Shown: positions 22,500-33,149, counted from the stretch's first letter. The stretch is DNA of 64,000 bases from Synaphobranchus kaupii (GCA_029718625.1 CM056379.1:69372670-69436669); one strand, 5' to 3'. Notes: a model not told the origin generated them from the letters alone. Made by a program: numbers and translations.

Positions 22500-22782
22500 C
22501 TTCCTGTTCTCCTCCTACGGCTCTTGTACAATGGTTTAAATGATACCACAAGTTACTGCCCTCTACTTGTAGAGCTGTTGGTGACGTTCTGGTGATCCGG
22601 AACGGACCCTCTCTCCTCTGCTCGTTCCACCGTCTCCTGAATTTCCTGACGTAGACCAGGTCACCAGGCCTCAAGTGGTGCCCTTCTTCTGGATTGTCTT
22701 GTTCGTTAGCTCTTTCCTGTTCGAATATAGTCTGATGTATAGTGGTTAGTTGTTTCATATACTCTCTTATTAAAAAGGACAT
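22039..22782 (-). pseudogene. pol: ERV pol C-terminus: end of integrase with long acidic extension
   Basis: The N-terminal part matches retroviral integrase C-termini of the gamma/epsilon type (LRPGDLVYVRKF followed by GPFRITRTSPTALQVEG). After about residue 90 the frame continues for another 150 or so residues rich in Glu, Asp, Ser and Gly, fully overlapping the env leader in another frame for about 460 nt. The rest of pol is missing beyond 22790. Confidence 0.72.
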
Positions 22783-22789
22783 CTCTGTA

Positions 22790-23111
22790 GTTAAAAAGTG
22801 TACAATCAGAACAATTACTTTATCAGATCATGCCACAGTTTATCTAATAGTCAATCTTCCCATATGGAAATGTAATATACTGCAGTATATTTTAAATATA
22901 TTGTGAATATAATTTTGATATATTTACAAATACTGCGGCATATTCTTTTTCCATAGGGGTGAATATGGAAAAAGGGAAAAGTCTCTGGAAATAATTCCCT
23001 ACTTCAGGACACTGTTTTTAAATATAAAATCAAAGGAAAAAATTGAGAATATTTAGAATTGAATGATATTGATGAAATTGATCCAATTATACTGTGGGAA
23101 GGGGCTAAGGC
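22790..23111 (+). pseudogene. L1 ORF2, end of the APE endonuclease
   Basis: The plus-strand text TIRTITLSDHATVYLIVN contains the conserved SDH of APE-type endonucleases. It is interrupted at about 22876-22960 by a small AT-rich insertion with TATACTGCAGTATA. It resumes as NSLLQDTVFKYKIKGKIEN and reaches IILWEGAK at the solo LTR. One stop and a frameshift are present. Confidence 0.78.
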
Positions 23112-24857
23112 TGTAATGGGGCATGATGTGTGAGGTAGGAGGAGCCAAACGCAGCACGGGGATTCTTTAAGCCCTAAGGCCACTAAGGCGGGAAACCCCG
23201 CAGATAAGGGAGGAGACAAGACAGGGAACACACGTACCAAAGCTACTAACCGGCTCACTGTCACACACCAATGAGTAGAAGCACAAACGCCAGGATTTTC
23301 AGTAAGAAAACCAAACAAAGCGAATGGAACAAAGCACTAGGCTCTCAAACTTCCATGAGCTAAGTGACTAGAAAATGAGCCGGAAATAACAAACGCCCTG
23401 TCTCGGCAACGAGACGCATAAGAACAGGCGAGTAGCATAATGGCACAAACAAAACACACAGCCGATAAACACAGCAAAATACGAAATGGTATACGAGAAG
23501 GCCAAAGGAACGGATATAATACTCCATGGCTACTTTCACAAGCTAGCAGTCACATGCAAAAACTAGGAAGCAGGAACAGACAAGAGCCAGGGGAGAAGAG
23601 TCAGGATAATTACATGCACATAGGCACATACGCCAGGAGGGGAAAGTCCGGATAACTATATCCACATGGCAAGTCCCGCATTACTCCAGAAAACGTAAAG
23701 GGGTAAACACCCGATCTCTCAGGAGAGAGAAACATTTTACAGGCGAGCCGACGGAGCACCGTCGTCCCATAACTTTACTAGCAAAGATGACCACACAAGC
23801 TTAGTAGAAAATACACGCCCTAGCCTCTCAATGAGTGGAAATGTTACGAGGAAAAATGGAACAGAAAACTAACGTTCCAAGGCTATTTTCAGAGACTTGC
23901 AGTCACACACAAACATGTCCACAAAATCGTCCAGTCTCCCTAAGGGAAGACATGTACCGACAGACGAAACAGAACTACAGTTCCGAACAAAATCGTCAAA
24001 CTCCATATACGGATAAAGGCACAAGCCATGCACCGACAGACGAAACAGAACTACAGTTCCGTACAAAATCGTCAAACTCCATATACGGATAAAGGCACAA
24101 GACATGCACCGACAGACGAAACAGAACTACAGTTCCGAACAAAATTGCCAAAAAGCTCCATGTATAGAGACCGGTACAGAGGGACGCACAGGACAGCTGG
24201 ACCGGAATTATCGGCTAACCGATTAACGCAAGCTCAATCGAAAATACATGCCCTGCCTCTAAGAATAAATAAAGCCCTAAAGTCAGTATGATAAAACGCC
24301 CTGTCTCTTAGTAAGAAACTACCATACAAATATACACAAACAAAGACTCCTCTAGCTTTCACGGAAGACAGCAAACAGAGAGAGGAGAAAGAGACAGAAA
24401 CAGGCAAAAGATCTAGGCAGCAAACAAACAAAGGTAAGACCAGAAAGCGGAGACTGAAACGAGCACACAAAAAAGGAATTAATCCTGAAAGCTTAAAGCA
24501 CAAAAGCAAGTCCCGCAAAACTCCAATATAGCACAACGGAGCAAAACGGTCTCCTTAACTCTAGACCTATCATACAGGCTAAAACTTTAAAAGGGTGAAA
24601 ATAAACCGCACACAAAACAGCACAAATAATGCCAAAAATACACCGCAGTACAAACAATCAACAATTAATATCGAAGCCCCGAATGAAGGAAACGGAAGGC
24701 TTATATAGCTCACCGGCAACCATGTACAGCTGTGCAACGTTGATGGGACTTCTTTGCGAGAAGAAGGAGCGGAGCCAAAACTCCACCAACGAAGCAGCGC
24801 CCACTTGTGGCGACCGAGGAATACGGCCGCAAGGGAAAAAGGTCACAAACCATGACA
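23112..24857 (-). repeat. Solo LTR (copy 2) with 5-bp target duplication
   Basis: 1746 bp, same family as 19222-21072: shared ends (TGTAATGGGG and CATGACA), shared text such as GGAGGAGCCAAACGCAGCA and shared ACAGAACTACAGTTCC repeats. Flanked by AAGGC at 23107-23111 and 24858-24862. The L1 reading frame continues exactly across this duplication, which confirms the boundaries. A 76-bp unit recurs about three times at 23940-24150. Confidence 0.88.
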
Positions 24858-26860
24858 AAGGCAGTGCTGAGAGGAGAAATAATCGCATATTCATCCACTA
24901 AAAAGCGGGAAAGAGAAAAAATAAAAAGAGATCTGGAAAAACGAATAAACTCTTGAAGATGAACTTAAAAGGGCAAATAGGGCTGAAATAAAAACAAACC
25001 TTCAAAAGAAGTACGTAGAACTCAACAAATTATTGTCACAGGAAACTGAGAAAACATTACTATTCACTCGACAAAAATATTATGATGGCGGACCCAAATC
25101 ATTGAAAATTCTGGCTTATAAACTTAAAAAACAAATCAAGAAATCGCAAATTACTAAATTAAAAGACAACACTTCTAAAATATTAATAGACAAAAATGAA
25201 ATTGCAGAAGCATTTGCAAATTACTATGAACAACTATATAAAAATGAAACGGGAAACACAGGCTTAGGAAAAATTAATTACTTGGAACACCTTAATTTAA
25301 AACAAATTTCAGAAGAACAAAATAGTTTTCTTATTAAACTAATAACTACAGAAGAAATAACACAACAAATAAATAAACTTAAACAAGCAAAAACTCCTGG
25401 AGATGATGGGTACACTAATGAATTTTACAAGGAATTTATGGATCAGATAACACCCATAATACAAAAAGCGTTCAATTGGCTTCTAGAAACAGACACTTGG
25501 GCACCAACCTGGAACTCATATATGATAACGGTTATATATAAGGAGGGGAAGGATGAGACTGCTAAATACAGACCAAAAAATATTTACAGCGATTATAGCA
25601 AATAGACTGAAGGTGATTATCCTGGATATAATTAATACAGATCAATGCGGACTTATCCCTAATAGACTCCTAACAGATAATATTAGACGTACGTTGAACA
25701 TTATGGATCACTCCAAAAAATTAAAAACACAAACTTGTTTATTAACATTGGATGCAGAAAAAGCCTTTGATAGGGTCGTATGGCCATATATATTTGAAAC
25801 TACTAGGGCATTCGTATTTCATTCATATTTTATTTCATGGCTAAAAGCAATCTAATGCACAAATTAAGGTCAATGGCACGCTATCTAGGCGTTTTAAAAT
25901 ATATCGGGGGACAAGGCACGGATATCCGCTCTCCCCATTAATATTTGCATTAATGTATGGTACCTTTGGCTGAATTAATAAGACAACAAGTAAATATAAA
26001 AGGAATAACTATAGGCCATGAAACTCATAAAATATCACTATATGCCGATGATGTCATAGTGTAACTATCATCTCCAGAAGACTCCTTATCAGTTCTATTC
26101 GAAACCATCGCTGAATATAGTACATACTCGGGGTATAAACTGAACGAAAATAAGTGTGAAGCGATGGTCCTAGGAGAACAACTGACAAGAAACATAAAAA
26201 ATACATTAAAACTTAAATGGGATCAAAATAAAATAAAGTATTTAGGTATTACAATCCCCAAGAATTTAAATAATTTATACCACTGTAACTACCAAACCCT
26301 AGAAAATAAAATTAGGCAGAACTCAAATAGATGGAGAACAATACCAGAATCTATATTTGCAAGAGTGGATACTATAAAAATTAAAGTGCTGCCACAATTC
26401 CTTTTCCTTCAGGCACTGCCACACCCCATACCCTCACTTAGTTTTAAGAAATGGAATGGAATGATATCAAATTTCATCTGGAATAATAAAAAGCAAAGGA
26501 TCAAATTCAAAAAATTTACTTCCTCAAAAGAAAATGGCGGTCTGGCACTTCCAAATTTACGTAATTATTTTAATGCTACACAAATAAAAAATATAATGAT
26601 CTGGATGATGATAATTGAATGATAATTCCTCAACAAAATGGAGAACAATAGAAAGTACAAGTGTGGATATTCAATTAAAACATTGCCTTTTATTGGAGAA
26701 GATACTAAGGAAAATAAAGGACAAAATCAATGGGTAAATAATACACTTACCACATGGAAACACAATTTATCATTGAAAATCAAAATAATGAAAAGAAAAA
26801 TGACCTGTCCAAAATCTATAAAATATTGCAAAATGGCTTGAAAAGGGAGGAGACTAACAT
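24858..26860 (+). pseudogene. L1 ORF2, linker and reverse transcriptase
   Basis: The text runs from VLRGEIIAYSS through the coiled linker into the reverse transcriptase. Recognisable blocks are LKQAKTPGDDGYTNEFYKEF, LTLDAEKAFDRV and the catalytic YADD at 26041-26052. Frame breaks occur at about 24950, 25590 and 25855, with stops near 25965 and 26062. The C-terminal part (SLSFKKWNGMISNFIWNNKK) is typical of L1. The end near 26860-26880 is where the L2 begins. Confidence 0.82.
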
Positions 26861-26930
26861 AAAACTTAAATGGAACTTGTTGATCCTGCTTCCGACGAAT
26901 TTTGTATATCTTCTAATACAAGGGTAAGCC

Positions 26931-27857
26931 ATGGCTTCGTTTGATCCCTCAGTCTCTCCCATTCCTCGCTCGGTTTCTCCTTCCTCGCCATATTGGGCTA
27001 TCTCTTGCCCGGTATGTGACATGTTTACCTATTCCTTCTCCGCCACTAGTGGGAACTTTACTTGTGATAAGTGTAAATTAAATGCTAGGTTGACTGCGAA
27101 GATAGCCGAATTGGAATCTCGCATCCGTACCCTACATGAAATTAGAGAAACCGAAAAGTTCATAGAATCCTTCTCGGTTTCGGGTGCTCCAGCTAGCCCG
27201 TCCCCAACTAATGTTAGAAATTCGAAAATGCCTCTGCAGCAAGGTAACAGCAGGTGGATTACAGTTCGCGAACGTAGTCATAAACCACCGGTACTCCACC
27301 AACCACCAATTCGGGTTTCGAATAGGTTCTCTCCCCTGAGCAATGCACCTTCGGTAAAACCGGCTGAAAAAGCTTTGATAATCGGTGATTCTATTCTACG
27401 AAACGTAGAAATTGCGAGTCCAAAGACCGTAGTTCAGTGCATTCCTGGTGCTAGAGCGACCGACATAGAAGCAAATTTAAAAATGCTGGCAAAAACTAAC
27501 CGTAAATTTTCTAGCATTATTATTCATGTCGGCGCAAATGATGTCCGGTTGAAGCAATCGGAGATAACGAAAAGTAATTTTGAATCAGCATGTGAAGTAG
27601 CAAAACGGTTGTCTAACACTGTTATTTGCTCTGGCCCCATTCCTTCTAGGCGTGGTGACGAAACTTATAGTAGACTAACGTCACTAAATCGTTGGCTATC
27701 TGAGTGGTGTCCCTCTAATAATATCGGCTATATAGATCATTGGCACACTTTTTGGGGGACTAATCTTTTAAAAAGAGATGGTGTTCACCCCACGTGGGAG
27801 GGTTCAGCTCTTATCTCTAAAAAACTGGCCTATAGTCTTAGAAATTCAAGTCCCTGA
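26931..27857 (+). CDS. L2 LINE ORF1: zinc-finger/SGNH-hydrolase (esterase) protein, 308 aa
   Basis: The N-terminus has a CXXC...CXXC zinc-binding pattern (CPVCDMF, CDKCKLN, residues about 25-50). A short coiled coil follows (AKIAELESRIRTLHEIRETEK), then a basic linker. The C-terminal half is an SGNH hydrolase with Ser154 in IIGDSILRN, Gly in IPGARA, Asn203 in HVGANDVR and Asp283/His286 in RDGVHPTW. ORF1 esterases of this kind are known from CR1/L2-group LINEs; their exact role in retrotransposition is unclear. The frame is intact and starts at the first ATG after the 5' region. It sits 82 bp before the ORF2 frame. Confidence 0.85.
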   Translation: MASFDPSVSPIPRSVSPSSPYWAISCPVCDMFTYSFSATSGNFTCDKCKLNARLTAKIAELESRIRTLHEIRETEKFIESFSVSGAPASPSPTNVRNSKMPLQQGNSRWITVRERSHKPPVLHQPPIRVSNRFSPLSNAPSVKPAEKALIIGDSILRNVEIASPKTVVQCIPGARATDIEANLKMLAKTNRKFSSIIIHVGANDVRLKQSEITKSNFESACEVAKRLSNTVICSGPIPSRRGDETYSRLTSLNRWLSEWCPSNNIGYIDHWHTFWGTNLLKRDGVHPTWEGSALISKKLAYSLRNSSP

Positions 27858-27939
27858 CTAATTAGAGCCAAGGCCAGGAAGCAGAACTTCTTGTCTGCTT
27901 GTTCCCCAGAACCATCAGCTAGGGTTCACCCTTTAGAAA

Positions 27940-30010
27940 TTGAAACTGTGTCTGTCCCCACGTATACAAAACCATGTCAAATCTGGCAAAAACCGTGAAG
28001 TTTGTTTTAATAATCTGATTAAGATTAAAACAACACACAATCCTATTAGCTCAAGTGATATTACTACCATGAGAGTTGGCTTATTAAATATAAGATCCCT
28101 TAATTCCAAGGCAGCTCTTGTGAATGAATTAATCTCAGACTGCTCTCTTGATATACTATGTTTAACTGAAACATGGCTGAAAGTGGATGAGAACTTTACA
28201 TTAAATGAATCCTCTCCACCTGGGTTCATATATAGCCAAAACCCCCGTCTCTGTCGAAGAGGGGGTGGGGTTGCTGTTATTTATAAATCTGTCTTTCAGT
28301 CAATTCCAAAATTAGAGTATGCATTTGATTCATTTGAAGTGTTAGTGGTAAAATTATTGAAATTAGGGAAAAGATCACACAAGTTAGTGACCATGGTTTT
28401 GACGATATAGAACTGCCTCCTAGACACACTGAACGTCTTGAATCATTTACTCCAATACTTGAGAGCGAGCTAATTCAGTTAGTTTCTTCTTCAAAATCAT
28501 CCACCTGTCTTCTAGACCCCATACCCACAAAGTTATTGAAGGAGATATTGCCTATGCTCATCAAACCAATTATTCATTTAATTAACTCATCATTGCTATC
28601 GGGCCATGTTCCTACATCCTTTAAATTGGCAGAAATCAAGCCACTACTTAAGAAACCAAATTTGGATCCCACTGTCCTGGCCAATTATAGACCCATTTCA
28701 AACCTCCCATTTTTATAAAAGATTCTTGAGAAATGTGTAGCGCAACAGCTTTCTTCATTTTTACATACTTATAATGTGTATGAGAGGTTTCAATCTGGGT
28801 TTAGGAAGCACCATAGCACCGAGACCGCCCTTGCCCTAGTAATGAATGACTTGTTCCTCTCTCTGGACTGTGGCTGTATTTCTATTCTTGTTTTACTTGA
28901 CCTGAGCGCTGCCTTTGATACTATAGACCATAATATTCTCCTCTGCAGGTTAGAAAATTTAGTTGGTCTTACCGGGCATGCTCTTATGTGGTTTAAATCT
29001 TATCTCTATGATAGATCCCAGTTTGTTGGGTAAACAGTCAGTCCTCTGAATTTTCTAAGGTGAACTTTGGAGTACCACAAGGATCGGTCTTGGGTCCTCT
29101 GCTCTTTTCTCTTTACATGCTCCCTCTTGGGAACATTATAAGCAGACATGGTGTTAACTACCACTGCTACGCAGATGACACACAACTTTATATATCAGTT
29201 AAGCCAGGTGAAGTTGACCAGTTGTCTAAACTAGAGACCTGTCTCAAAGATGTAAAGGCCTGGATGACCCAAAATTTCCTCTTATTGAGCTCAGATAAGA
29301 CTGAGATATTAGTATTAGGTCCCAAATCCCTTCGAGATAAATTCTTACAGCTTCCCTTAAACTTAGATTGCTTCTCTGTCTCCCCTAACAAGGTTGTTAA
29401 AAACCTTGGTGTAATTATTGATTCAGATCTCTCCTTTCAGCCCCATATTAACAATATCACAAGAATGGCCTTCTTCCACCTGAGGAATATATCTAAATTA
29501 AGGAAGGTGTTGTCCCTGGAGGATGCTGAAAAAATGGTTCATGCCTTTGTAACCTCTCGACTAGATTACTGCAATGCATTATTGTCTGGTTGCACTGGCT
29601 CAGCCCTGAATCGCCTCCAACTTGTACAGAATGCAGCTGCTAGGGTTCTTACTAGAACCAAGAAATGGGAGCATATCAGCCCGGTGCTCAAAACTCTTCA
29701 TTGGCTGCCTGTCAAATTCAGAATTGACTACAAGATTTTACTTCTAGCGTTTAAAGCTTTAAATGGCTTGGCCCCTGAATATCTCAGTGACTTACTCATT
29801 CCTTACTGTCCTCCTAGATTACTTTGCTCTCAAAATGCTGGCTATTTGAAAATTCCTATTATATCTAAAATTACAATGGGTGGCAGAGCCTTCTCTTACA
29901 GAGCCCCTTTTTTATGGAATAATCTTCCCATGTATGTACGGGCTGCAGACACACTTTCTGTCTTTAAGTGTAGGCTAAAAACGTACCTCTTTAGTCAATC
30001 CTATAGTTAA
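27940..30010 (+). pseudogene. L2 LINE ORF2: endonuclease and reverse transcriptase, deleted and frameshifted
   Basis: The endonuclease begins with LLNIRSLNSKAALVNELI and LTETWL but stops at about 28390. The text then jumps to the region before the RT, so the second half of the endonuclease, including its SDH motif, is gone. The RT shows [36 protein letters not shown] and the catalytic CYADDTQLY (about 29168). A stop lies at 28716-28718 and a frameshift near 29033. The C-terminal part is intact to the stop at 30010. The second L2 copy (37975-42395) has the full endonuclease. Confidence 0.85.
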
Positions 30011-30505
30011 GGATGTCGGGGGGGGGTGGGGGGGGGGGGGGGGGGGGGTGGGGGGCTAACCTTCTCTTTTCCTCTCTCACCCTGAGTTTGCAGACTGCTT
30101 CGGACCCATCCCTCCTTTGGTTTATCCTCCCGACTTCACGCAACCTGAGTCCCAGATGCATCACCCGCCCCCTTTGAACTGATGATTGAACTGATTATTG
30201 AATTGACTATTACCATTCAGTCCACCTTTAGTCTAAACCGGGCCGGCCAGCGAAGGATGGGCACCCCCTCTCTAGCCAGGTTCCTTCCGAGATTTCTTCC
30301 CACTGGGGAGTTTTTTCTCGCCACTGCTCAGTGTTTTTTTTTCTCCCCTACCGGGGAGTTTTTTTACCTCATTTTGCTGGTTGGGGGCTATGGCCTGGTT
30401 TTTTGCTCAATTTTCCTTCTGTCTTCCCTGTGCAGCGTCTTTGTGACAGTTCTCTGTAAAAAGCGCTATACAAATAAAATTGAATTGAATTGAATTGAAT
30501 TGAAT
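30011..30505 (+). repeat. L2 3' untranslated region and TTGAA tail
   Basis: A G-rich low-complexity block at 30018-30054 is followed by the common fish L2 3' end (ATGGGCACCCCCTC ... GCGCTATACAAATAAAATTG). The end is about five copies of TTGAA at 30475-30503. Confidence 0.8.
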
Positions 30506-30847
30506 CATAACGTTACCCTATGTTCGCCTTAGCCTGCCTAGGCCTAACGTAACCAATCTCACTGTCAAGCTGGTATGCTAGCTAATGGAATTAGCCTACC
30601 TCCGATCTGAGTTGGGTGGAATATTAATGTACTTTAAATTGTACTGTAAATTGAAGATAACTGAATAAACGTTATAACATAACACAATGATGTGACGAAT
30701 TTCACACAGTCAATGCAAATAAATAACACCGTAAAACCGTGAAAATGAAATTATATAATAAACATTAGCTTAACTTACCGTGAATTCGCTTGCAATATAA
30801 AACCAGAAGACCATATCCGGTTGACCCTGCTCCAAGCAAAGGTCAAG
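30506..30847. other. Unassigned DNA
   Basis: AT-rich sequence between the L2 tail and the first direct repeat. No gene was seen. Confidence 0.35.
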
Positions 30848-30994
30848 TCGGCTCCACGGAGCAGGCGCAGTTCGTACAAACAGCCGGCGAAAAAGACTTC
30901 CGTGTTTCAATTTGGTTTTTACGAGGCCGTGAAAAGGCAATGGGTGACGTCACAGTGGCTTTGTCCATATTTTTATACAGTCTATGTTATCAAC
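30848..30994. repeat. Direct repeat, copy 1 (147 bp)
   Basis: Matches 31289-31436 with scattered differences. It contains TCGGCTCCACGGAGCAGGCG, a CRE-like TGACGTCA at 30945-30952 and ATTTTTATACAGTCTATG. The last text is familiar from fish DNA-transposon MITEs, but I cannot name the family. Confidence 0.7.
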
Positions 30995-31288
30995 CAAGGG
31001 ACCAAGACTGGGCTTTCATTTTGAAGCTCACTTCCTGGTTGGGCTGGGAGCGGCAATTGTGCCGTTGCTCACTTAGCGCCACTGCGATTGGCTCCAGTAT
31101 AGGTCTTTCACCATATAAGTCAATGGCAGCAAAATACTCAGTCAATAAATTTCCCACAAAAAAATGTAATTGCAATAGGTGCCTTTCCTTCATCTAATGC
31201 CTCTGCATGTGCTGATTTTTTTAAATATTGTGTTGTTTGGACAGGGTATTAACATTTGTTCCAATCAGAGGGACAGGTTGAGTCCTCT

Positions 31289-31436
31289 TCGGCTCCATGG
31301 AGCAGGCGCAGTTTGTACTAACGGGCGGCGAAAAAGACATCCAGAGCTTCAATTCAGTTTTTATGAGGCCGTGGAAAGGCAATGGGTGACGTCACAGTGG
31401 CTTTGTCCATATTTTTATACAGTCTATGTTATCAAC
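31289..31436. repeat. Direct repeat, copy 2 (148 bp)
   Basis: Second copy of the block at 30848-30994, also with TGACGTCA (31387-31394). The 294 bp between the copies hold no recognisable gene. Confidence 0.7.
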
Positions 31437-31718
31437 GCGTTGTCCTGTCAGTGAAGCGTCCAGAAAGGCAAGGAAGAAGAAGTTCTGACAGCCCATGGTT
31501 CTGACTATTTATTGACTTTTTCTATAGTTTTTATCTTTTGTTGTACTTTTATTGCACTTTTGTATTGTACAGTTTATCTTGTTTAACAATTTGATTTATA
31601 GCCTGTTGTTCTTTACACTTTGTTCAAATCTGCTACATTAGGTTGTTTTAATATATATTTTTAAATAAATAATTGTGTTCCCTAAGACAATGGCTTTTTC
31701 ATTAATATTGTATACAAT
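31437..31718. other. Unassigned AT-rich DNA
   Basis: T-rich sequence with no coding or terminal-repeat signal. Confidence 0.35.
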
Positions 31719-32330
31719 GTAACGAGGCAAACAGGTACAGAGATTTAACGTTCCATGGCTATTTCCATAAGCTCGCAGTCACATGCAAAGACCAGGAAGC
31801 AGGAACAGAAAAAAGCCAGGGGGGAAGAGTCCGGATAACTACATCCACATAGGCAAGAACGCCAGGGGGGAAGAGTCTGGATAACTACATCCACATAGGC
31901 AAGTACGCCAGGGGGGAAGAGTCCTAATAACTACATCCACATAGGCAAGTACGCCAGGGGGGAAGAGTCCTAATAACTACATCCACATAGGCAAGTCCCG
32001 CATTACTCCAGAAAATGTAAAGAGGTAATCGCCCGATCTCCCAGGAGAGAGAAACATTTTACAGGCGAGCCGACGGAGCACCGTCGTCCCATAACTTTAC
32101 TAGCAAAAATTACTAACACAAGCTTAGTAGAAAATAACACGCACTGTCTCTCAATATAATAAAAAAAACCCTGACTCACAACAAAGGGGAAACGTAGTCC
32201 ACAAGAAGGAGACAAAACAGGGAACAAACGTACCGAAGCTACTAACACACTGTAACACACAAATGAGTAGAAGCTCAAACGCCTGGTTTCACAGTAAGAA
32301 AACCAAACAAGGCGAACGTTCCTATCTAAG
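31719..32330 (-). repeat. Truncated LTR of the solo-LTR family
   Basis: Shares blocks with the solo LTRs at 19222 and 23112, for example AACGTTCCATGGCTA, GGCGAGCCGACGGAGCACCG and CACAAGCTTAGTAGAAAATA. Both LTR ends are missing. The internal tandem array at 31816-31998 is expanded compared with the other copies. Confidence 0.7.
31816..31998. repeat. Four tandem copies of a 46-bp unit
   Basis: The unit starts CCAGGGGGGAAGAGTC and contains AACTACATCCACATAGGC. It begins at 31816, 31862, 31908 and 31954, an exact 46-bp period. A single related unit is present in the solo LTR at about 23597-23670. Confidence 0.9.
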
Positions 32331-32357
32331 TAACTATCTTATCAAACAAGGCGAAGT

Positions 32358-33149
32358 AACTATCGTTGAATACTTTACTTTGTGCTCACCTAAATTCTCA
32401 GTGGAAGTACGGCGTTAGTTTAGTAGGTAACGTAAAGTAGCCTGTAGCTCTGCCGGCCAAAAACAATATCGCGCGTGTGAAAGAATCAGACTCGTAGTAT
32501 TGTTAGCTAACGTTCAGGTAAGATGGTATTTCGGTGTGTATTTCAAGGTTGTTCAAATCATGCAAAAAACATGGGCACCACAAAGTTTTCACCGATTTCC
32601 AGTGGAAGATCAACAAAGAAAACAGCTGTGGCTTCTTGCTGTTCGCATGGATGTCACCAATTGAGACTCTAAAAAAGTTAAAAGTGTGTGGTGACCATTT
32701 CACGGAGGATGACTATGTGAAAATCAAAAAAGGATGGTCGGGACACCCTCTACTGAAGGAGACTGCTGTGCCATCACCTGTTTTTCTTCATGCACCGAAA
32801 ACAACTGACGAGCAGGTAACTAATAAATGATTGCATGCGTGATCTATCTATTCAATTTAGCTAGCTAGATGCCACGATTGGGAAGTCATGGAAGTGGTCA
32901 AACTTTTCCTGCAAATTGGTAGCCAGTATGCTTGCTTGTATATGCTGTGTTATTCTGTAGCATGTTTGTGTTTAGCTGACTTGTTGTCTGCCAAATATGT
33001 AACTTTACGGCAAAACGGATTGTGTCGGCAACTGTGGAGTACAGCAGATAGCCTACAGGCAGATACCCTAGCTAATCTACAGCTAGCTCCGCCACCATAC
33101 TTCCACTGAGAATTTAGGTGAGCACAAAGTAAAGGATTCAACGATAGTT
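32358..33149 (+). mobile_element. Small DNA element with 52-bp inverted repeats around a THAP exon
   Basis: The inverted repeats are 32358-32409 and 33098-33149 (AACTATCGTTGAAT ... CTCAGTGGAAGTA). Between them lies a broken THAP-domain exon. THAP domains are the DNA-binding parts of P-element and Kolobok transposases, so this looks like a deletion derivative of one of those. The true outer ends could lie further out, because AAGGGATAGTTCGG at 34350-34366 looks like another transposon end. Confidence 0.55.
32523..32813 (+). pseudogene. Broken THAP zinc-finger exon
   Basis: In three frames one can read the THAP (C2CH) signature: CVFQGCSNHA near the start, FHRFP with LWLLAVR after a first frameshift, and KVCGDHFTEDDY with PLLKETAVPS after a second. 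The exon ends at a good donor CAGGTAACT (32812-32820), as expected for the first exon of a THAP gene. At least two frameshifts make it non-functional. Confidence 0.65.

Larger units (their letters stand above)
13749..22790 (-). mobile_element. Endogenous retrovirus, gamma/epsilon-like, 3' half only
   Basis: On the minus strand the order is end of pol (integrase C-terminus), env, two downstream ORFs, a long 3' region, polypurine tract and 3' LTR. Gag, most of pol and the 5' LTR are absent: at about 22790 the sequence passes directly into L1 endonuclease. A solo LTR of another family (19222-21072) interrupts env and a palindromic Tc1 MITE (14738-15903) interrupts the 3' region. The integrase C-terminus and the CX6CC motif in TM place it near gamma/epsilon-type retroviruses. 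The copy is defective. Confidence 0.8.
13441..26880 (+). mobile_element. L1-clade LINE, split into three pieces by later insertions
   Basis: L1 ORF2 text appears on the plus strand at 13441-13748 (start of endonuclease), about 22790-23111 (end of endonuclease) and 24858-26860 (linker and reverse transcriptase), in correct order. A minus-strand ERV separates the first two pieces and a solo LTR separates the last two. The solo LTR junction is exact: the reading frame continues across its 5-bp target duplication. Part of the endonuclease (about 130 codons) is missing at the ERV site. The element is dead. Confidence 0.8.
26885..30505 (+). mobile_element. L2-clade LINE (copy 1)
   Basis: ORF1 with an SGNH hydrolase, ORF2 with APE endonuclease and reverse transcriptase, and a 3' end in AAAATTGAATTGAATTGAA repeats form a complete L2/CR1-group layout. 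ORF1 is intact. ORF2 has lost the C-terminal half of its endonuclease and has a stop and a frameshift. The 5' boundary is estimated and no target duplication was found. Confidence 0.85.

Noticed and set aside
21793..22539. 248-codon plus-strand frame opposite the ERV env leader
   Set aside because: It is the antisense shadow of the two overlapping minus-strand viral frames, a Ser/Pro-rich translation without a domain.
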